A DNA stretch of 64,000 nt from Hymenobacter citatus (lineage in GTDB: Bacteria; Bacteroidota; Bacteroidia; Cytophagales; Hymenobacteraceae), in the NCBI RefSeq assembly GCF_014333615.1, contig NZ_JACSCY010000004.1:248001-312000 (forward strand), written 5' to 3'. The position numbers and the translations under genes were made by a program. Numbering within the stretch: the stretch's first letter is position 1; each line of letters starts with the position of its first letter. The notes beneath the pieces were generated by a model, which ran no database searches, was not told where the DNA came from, and saw nothing but the letters and a program-made list of their open reading frames with translations. Of this stretch, positions 60,001-64,000 are shown piece by piece.

Positions 60001-60633
60001 CTGTACTTCAACCGCTCCAACCCAATATTCGGTGCGGAGCTGACGGCCCAGCAAACCCAGCAAAAGGTATTGCTCACGCAGGGCTTCGATATTCGGAACC
60101 TGGCTTCGCAAAGCTTGCTACTGCGCCGCACGCTGGCCCAACAGTTTACGGGGCGTTTCACGGTATCGAGGAGCGTACGCGGCAACGAGTCGAGCTACCT
60201 GGACACGCGCAACTACCGGCTGCGACTCTACGAGGTAGCCCCCGAAATCAGCTACCAGCCCAGCAGCACCTTGCGCTTCACGGGCACTTACTTGCGCACC
60301 GTGAAGCAGAACACCTTCAAGGATGGCACCGACGCCGACGCTCGCGGCGCCTTCGACCAGCTGGGCCTCGAAACCCGCGTGAGCCAGGTAAGCAAGCGCA
60401 CCATCACGGCCGCCACGCGCTACGTGCGGGTAGGGTTCGACGGCGACGTGGCCTCCGTAGTGGGTCTGGAAATCCTGCAAGCCCTGCGCCCCGGCAACAA
60501 CATCACCTGGAACCTGAACCTGGAACAGCGGCTCAGCAATGGCCTCAATATCACTGTGGCCTACGACGGCCGCAAGCCCAACGGCCTGCAAGCCGTGCAC
60601 ACAGGTAGGATGCAGGTATCAGTGTTGTTTTGA
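57052..60633 (+). CDS. Large outer-membrane beta-barrel protein, SprA-like N-terminal motif
   Basis: The 1193-residue protein has a signal peptide (to about LLAQ at 29). The region from about 155 to 260 contains NLSRGVSFGNTQNVFVNSALNLQLEGKL and SDQNVPFQPEGNTQQLQEFD. This is reminiscent of motifs in SprA-type gliding/type IX secretion outer membrane proteins. Dense alternating beta-strand segments fill the rest. An EF-hand-like calcium loop lies at D872 (DANGNGRQDKDEF). The protein ends with aromatic MQVSVLF, as outer membrane barrels do. At half the length of SprA it is likely a paralogue or unrelated large barrel. Function is unknown. Confidence 0.75.
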   Translation: MRKSFTRQFMRWGCLLLLFLAARGPLLAQEAGPPSTRRCRWVQLSPTRDTATFQLPDSLTVVPTSVTVPGHTVAYDVRTDTYQFLRQRTRYPSPEPGEPDLVFPRQEADSVLVCYRVLPLALAAPRFRRPRSLLDSVAFREKPVSYEDFAVKEQILSTPGINKTGNLSRGVSFGNTQNVFVNSALNLQLEGKLTDKINLTAAISDQNVPFQPEGNTQQLQEFDRIYVTLTHPNWSLTAGDVVLRNKPDYFLRYYKNIQGAAIEANFKQGPRARSSTVVAAGVAKGKFASIDVLPIDNVQGPYRMRGPNGEQFIILLANSERVYLDGRLLTRGFDFDYIVDYNQAEITFTPNHLITSNSRIKVEFEYSDFNYSRSLTTLSHYQQLGKLQVRANYYREADNPDNSPNLTLSEADRARLRSIGDNVSLATTSGVDSAGYNRNQVQYNRNVITDDNGNRRVVYQFATGADTLRGVYNVRFTNLGPNRGDYIVSTVNAGANGQVYRYVAPLNGVPQGSYAPVRLLPTPLLKQMATAGATYQVDSTASVFVDVASSQLDVNRFSPEAAQGQAMRVGYAVQNRRINLPGLRDYRLQSDLTFEYTSHRFSPIDRYRDIEFDRNWSNNINGSVAAQTNTTSQTPREDNILNFSVGAVKDINNSISYRLSRRYRATEVDGTQHWLEAAHQLGDVQLRGNLFLLNAQVGRRESQWARGEATARYVAGPVVPGYAYRFDKNRVALPNGDSLFTANYYDEHQVFVQSRDSARTRFRLDYTYRRDQTPLNNELQTRGRAQTWQGSLASRIGRNQDIALVATYRDLIARDSARQRTVLGKVDWNATFLDNVFRSELNYSVATGRELRRDYSFLPVTNGQGTHYYGGDANGNGRQDKDEFFEAPTSDAQYRTYIKVYLPTDQYITAYTNRLSYRLSTTAPRGWREAGKLLSFVARFSAITTVTLDSRTTDNSLRARLNPFSYQVEDNQLLGMNKLLRNTLYFNRSNPIFGAELTAQQTQQKVLLTQGFDIRNLASQSLLLRRTLAQQFTGRFTVSRSVRGNESSYLDTRNYRLRLYEVAPEISYQPSSTLRFTGTYLRTVKQNTFKDGTDADARGAFDQLGLETRVSQVSKRTITAATRYVRVGFDGDVASVVGLEILQALRPGNNITWNLNLEQRLSNGLNITVAYDGRKPNGLQAVHTGRMQVSVLF

Positions 60634-60645
60634 TTTATTCTTTTC

Positions 60646-60764
60646 TGTCATCCTGAGCGCAGCGAAGGACCTTATCACGCGTGAACGACCATCGTAACAA
60701 CGACTCGTTCACGCGTGATAAGGTCCTTCGCTGCGCTCAGGATGATAGGGGCTCAGGATGACGG
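60646..60764. repeat. Long palindrome, TCATCCTGAGC family, with an extra half copy
   Basis: The arms 60646-60688 and 60705-60747 are complementary at 42 of 43 positions. The core is shared with 4542-4679 and 8891-9075. The inner 13 bases (ATCACGCGTGAAC) are specific to this copy. GCTCAGGATGACGG at 60751-60764 repeats the right arm end again. It separates the convergent barrel and GH20 genes. Confidence 0.85.
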
Positions 60765-60776
60765 ATAAGAGCAAGC

Positions 60777-62873
60777 CTACGGCAACCCATTCAGCAACCG
60801 CTGCAAAGCCGGCAGCACGGCCAGCTCCGTTTGCCCAGCCGGTGCTTTAGCGGCTTCCAATTGCTGCTGAGCATTGGTTTTCCAGGCAGCGGTAGGCGTC
60901 TGCCCTTGCTCCAGCAATTGCAGCCGCTCCAACGCCAGCGTCGAAAGAGCACTCAGGCGGGCCGAAAGTGGGCCGTACTCGCGCAGGCTGGCGGAGGTGT
61001 TGAACAGCGGCTGCAACTTCACGTCGTTGGCCTGCCACTGAATAAGGGGTGCCCGCACTGCCGCCAGCGCCGGCAAGGCTTCGGCGGGTAGGGGAGAGGT
61101 AGGCGCAGTGCCTAGTTGCGCCAATAAAGCATCCACCGCCTCGCCAAACTCCCGCGCCGCATCCGACTCAGCCGGGGCGGCGTCCACCAGGCGGTTCAGG
61201 AGCGTTTGCGTGGTGTATTTCATGCCCTGAAAGTGACGCTTGTACTCCTTCACGGGCTCCAGTACGCTGGCAAACGTGCGCAGCGGCGCCACCGGCTGCC
61301 CGGCGGCCAACTGGCGCAACAGCAGTTCCGGCGCGCTGCGGTGCTGCACGCCCAGCCGCTCCAGCTGCGCCGAAACGATAGCGAGGCGGCGGTACATATC
61401 CGGCACGTTGGTAACGGTAGCCGGCGACCAAAACCGCTCCGCTATGGCCGCGGTGCGGGGCCAGATGCGGCTATCCACGATGACGCTATCCGCAAATTCG
61501 GCCCACATGGTGGCCTCGCCGCCTAGTACCAGTTTTTTCTGGGCGTCGGTGAGGGGGGCGTCGGCGGGGAGCGGGTCTACGGCGTAGTGGTTGGCGGCCG
61601 AGTAGTTCAGGTCGATGTAGTAGCCGTTGGAGAGGATGGCCGGGTGGTTGGCTTTCACGGCGTCGTATAAGCCTTTTTTGCCCCGCCAGCTCTGAATCAC
61701 GGCCGACTCAGGTAGGCCCGGCCTCAGGATTTCGTCCCAGCCGATCATCTTCTTATTGTACTTGGTGAGCATGGCCAGGATGCGGCGGTTGAAGTAGGTT
61801 TGCAGGGCGTGCTTATCGGGCTGCCCATTGCTTTTCACCAATTTCTGCTCTTTTATAAACTGCACAATGCGCGGATTGCGCAGCCACTGCCGCCCGTCGT
61901 TTTCGTCGCCACCGATATGAAAATACGGGTCGGAGAATAGCTGCGTCATCTCACCCAATAGCGTGTCTATCAGCGTGTAGGTGGTTTCTCGGGTAGGATC
62001 CATGGCGATGTTGAGCACGCCCCAGCGCGGGGCCACGCCGTAGGTGGAGTCGTTGGAGGCCAGCTCGGGGTAGGCGGCCAGCCAGGCGGTGGCGTGGCCG
62101 GGCATGTCGAACTCCGGCACCACTCGGATGCCCCGCGCCGCCGCGTAGCGCTGCACCTCCCGCACCTGGGCCTGGGTGTAGAACTGCCCCTCGCCGCCTA
62201 CCTGCGCCAAGCGCGGCAGCCGCTGACTTTCCACCCGAAAGCCCTGATCATCTGACAGATGCCAGTGCAGCACGTTCAGCTTCACGGCGGCCATGGCATC
62301 CAGGTTGCGCTTGATGACGGGCACGGGCATGAAGTGCCGGGCCGCGTCAATCAGCAGCCCCCGCCACCCAAACCGCGGCTGGTCCTGAATATCAACTTCG
62401 GGAAAATATAGTGCGTTTTTCTCCTTGGCCACGAGCTGCTCCACGGTAGCCAACCCGCGCAGGACACCCAGGCTAGTAGGGGCGGTGAGCGAAATGCCCA
62501 TAGGCGTTACGCGCAGGGCATAGCGTTCTTCGTCGCCGTTGTCCATGCGCCCCGGTTTGCCGTAGCGGATGCTGAGGGTAGGGGCTGCTTTGCTAGGCGT
62601 GGTTTTGGCGGCTGGTCGCGCCGGGCCGAGCCGCCGGAGCAGGCGCCCTTGCAGGCGCCGTGCTGCCGCTGCCACGACGGTATCCGGTTGGGTATCAGCG
62701 GTGATGATATAGGTGAAAGTGCTGCGCAGTGGCAGCCGTGCCGCGCCCCAGTTAGCCGTGGTGGGTACCGGCATTAAGTGATGCGTGGGAGAGGTAGGAG
62801 CCTGCTGGGCCTGAACAGCTACCGCAAACAATAGTGATGCGAAGAGCAGCCCACAACGAAGAGAAGAAAGCAT
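60777..62873 (-). CDS. GH20 beta-N-acetylhexosaminidase
   Basis: The 698-residue exported enzyme has a signal peptide (MLSSLRCGLLFASLLFAVAVQAQ), a GH20b N-terminal domain (about 30-155), the GH20 barrel from about 160, and a C-terminal region of about 150 residues. The catalytic Asp-Glu pair is in YFHIGGDENDGRQW, and HWHLSDDQGFR, PEFDMPGHA and the WRG-containing barrel strands agree with the family. It removes terminal GlcNAc or GalNAc from chitin fragments or glycans in the periplasm or outside. The ATG at 62873 is preferred to a TTG two codons upstream. A repeat-like segment lies at 62641-62660 within it. Confidence 0.94.
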   Translation of the reverse strand: MLSSLRCGLLFASLLFAVAVQAQQAPTSPTHHLMPVPTTANWGAARLPLRSTFTYIITADTQPDTVVAAAARRLQGRLLRRLGPARPAAKTTPSKAAPTLSIRYGKPGRMDNGDEERYALRVTPMGISLTAPTSLGVLRGLATVEQLVAKEKNALYFPEVDIQDQPRFGWRGLLIDAARHFMPVPVIKRNLDAMAAVKLNVLHWHLSDDQGFRVESQRLPRLAQVGGEGQFYTQAQVREVQRYAAARGIRVVPEFDMPGHATAWLAAYPELASNDSTYGVAPRWGVLNIAMDPTRETTYTLIDTLLGEMTQLFSDPYFHIGGDENDGRQWLRNPRIVQFIKEQKLVKSNGQPDKHALQTYFNRRILAMLTKYNKKMIGWDEILRPGLPESAVIQSWRGKKGLYDAVKANHPAILSNGYYIDLNYSAANHYAVDPLPADAPLTDAQKKLVLGGEATMWAEFADSVIVDSRIWPRTAAIAERFWSPATVTNVPDMYRRLAIVSAQLERLGVQHRSAPELLLRQLAAGQPVAPLRTFASVLEPVKEYKRHFQGMKYTTQTLLNRLVDAAPAESDAAREFGEAVDALLAQLGTAPTSPLPAEALPALAAVRAPLIQWQANDVKLQPLFNTSASLREYGPLSARLSALSTLALERLQLLEQGQTPTAAWKTNAQQQLEAAKAPAGQTELAVLPALQRLLNGLP

Positions 62874-62993
62874 AGGCAATTGGAATGGGAGAGCCGCAAG
62901 GTACTTCTACCCACGCAAACAGCCTTCGGGTGCGGCTACCAGCATTGCTCGCAGAGGTTTGCAAAGCGCGGATTTTGGCGCTCTGAGAACCTC

Positions 62994-64000
62994 TTAAATC
63001 AACCCCCGCGCCTTAAACTCCAGGTAGCGGTTCAGTGTGTTTACCGTGAGTTGCTCGGGAGCTGTGAGCAGCGCATGCATGCCATGGCGCTGCAATTCCA
63101 GTACGATTTGCCGTTTTTCCTGGGCAAATTTCTCGGCAATGGTCTGGTTGTATACTTCCTCTGTTGTTTGAGCGGGCGTATTCAGAAATTGGTGCAGCTC
63201 CGTATTCTCGAAAAACACAACCAGCAGCAGGTGGTCTTTGGCCAGGCGGCGCAGGTAGGGCAGCTGGCGCTGCATCCCGCTCAGCGTCTCAAAATTGGTA
63301 AACAGAATGAGCAAGCTGCGCTGCCGAATATTGGTTTTGACGGCCGTGTAAAGTGTTTCGAAGCTGGTTTCGAGGTATTTGGTGCGCTGGCGGTACAGCA
63401 CTTCCAACAGCTTGCGTAGGTGGCCGCTGCGGCGCTCGGCCGGTACCAGAGCGCTCAGCTTGTTGGCAAACGTCAGGAGCCCGGCCTTGTCGTGCTTGAG
63501 CAGGGCAATGTTGCTGACGACGAGGGTAGCGTTGATGGCGTAGTCGAGTAGGCTGAGGCCGTGGAAAGGCATCCGCATCACCCGGCCTTTGTCAATCAGG
63601 CAATACACCTGCTGGGCACGCTCATCTTGAAAGTGGTTGACTACCAACGTATCGCCACCCGTGCCGGCGCGGCGCGCAGTGGCTTTCCAGTTGATGTTGC
63701 GCGGGTCGTCGCCGGCCACATAGGGCCGGATTTGCTCAAACTCCATGCTCTGGCCTACCCGCCGGATACGCTTCACGCCCACCTCCGTGAGGCGGTTGCT
63801 GATGGCCAGCAGCTCGTACTGGCGCATCTGCAAAAACGACGGGTACACGGGCACCAGCTGGCCCTGGTCGTAGCGGAAGCGCCGCCGCACCAGGCCCAGC
63901 GGCGAGGCCACCAGCACATTCACAGCTCCAAAGGAGTATTCGCCGCGCTTGGTAGGCCGCAGCTGGTAGCGAATCACCTGCGTTTCACCCGCCTTCAGCG
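62994..64000 (-). CDS. DUF58-domain protein, N-terminus cut by window edge
   Basis: The visible 335 residues are the C-terminal part of a DUF58 protein. The family signature GQSMEFEQIRPYVAGDDPRNINWKATAR is clear, followed by a von Willebrand A-like fold region (YCLIDKGRVMRM, LLILFTNFETLSG). The frame continues through the window edge (LKAGETQVIRYQL), so the GTG at 63977 is not the real start. Upstream membrane helices are expected beyond the edge. DUF58 genes usually lie beside moxR ATPase genes. Their role is unknown, possibly in assembling or chaperoning envelope complexes. Confidence 0.92.
   Translation of the reverse strand, partial: LKAGETQVIRYQLRPTKRGEYSFGAVNVLVASPLGLVRRRFRYDQGQLVPVYPSFLQMRQYELLAISNRLTEVGVKRIRRVGQSMEFEQIRPYVAGDDPRNINWKATARRAGTGGDTLVVNHFQDERAQQVYCLIDKGRVMRMPFHGLSLLDYAINATLVVSNIALLKHDKAGLLTFANKLSALVPAERRSGHLRKLLEVLYRQRTKYLETSFETLYTAVKTNIRQRSLLILFTNFETLSGMQRQLPYLRRLAKDHLLLVVFFENTELHQFLNTPAQTTEEVYNQTIAEKFAQEKRQIVLELQRHGMHALLTAPEQLTVNTLNRYLEFKARGLI

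Overview
The window looks like chromosomal DNA of a GC-rich Bacteroidota, most probably a Hymenobacter or close relative in the Cytophagales. This is inferred from several signals: a SusC/SusD pair, an alternative complex III operon, promoters of the TTTG-N19-TAnnTTTG type, almost no Shine-Dalgarno sequences, GSCFA and DUF58 proteins, and the protein sequences themselves. No tRNA, rRNA, CRISPR array, prophage or insertion sequence was recognised. The first and last genes run off the window.

Layout. Positions 1-14,054 hold mostly housekeeping genes: a large membrane protein (cut by the window), gatC, plsC, a Nudix hydrolase, a small hydrophilic protein, rnhB, a histidine kinase/response regulator pair, gcvT, comB, a MazG-like protein, dtd, a GT-C-like membrane protein, mltG and rnd. 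A probable small RNA lies at about 3361-3500. Positions 14,055-19,100 hold a susC/susD pair with a long AT-rich leader. Positions 19,100-34,000 mix small unknown proteins, an exported M14 peptidase, a LEA-like repeat protein, queA, a lipoprotein-type methyltransferase, two related 'LPKTSA' lipoproteins, priA, two Tat-type ferritin-like proteins and a GSCFA protein with a very long disordered tail. rpsF-rpsR-rplI follow on the minus strand.

The core of the window (35,729-53,085) is a respiratory supercluster, all on the plus strand and led by a near-consensus promoter: actABCDEF (alternative complex III, quinol to cytochrome c), coxB-coxA, ctaA-ctaB (haem A synthesis), two subunit III genes, subunit IV, an unusual SCO-like protein, a DUF420/CtaM protein and a small CxxC membrane protein. 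Together they encode a quinol-oxidising complex, an aa3-type terminal oxidase and the oxidase's haem and copper assembly factors. An NtrY-like kinase, a large outer-membrane beta-barrel protein, a GH20 hexosaminidase and a partial DUF58 protein close the window.

The most unusual DNA-level feature is a set of long imperfect palindromes at gene ends. Three share a core family (TCATCCTGAGC...GAAGGACCTTAT), and two others share a GGTGAGATGGTGAAATGGTGAG word. At several loci the palindrome extends through locus-specific arms, sometimes into the last codons of the neighbouring gene. The most interesting protein-level items are the SCO-like protein with displaced cysteines, the haem-domain fusion in ActA, the exported methyltransferase, the twin LPKTSA lipoproteins and the 22-residue-repeat LEA-like protein.
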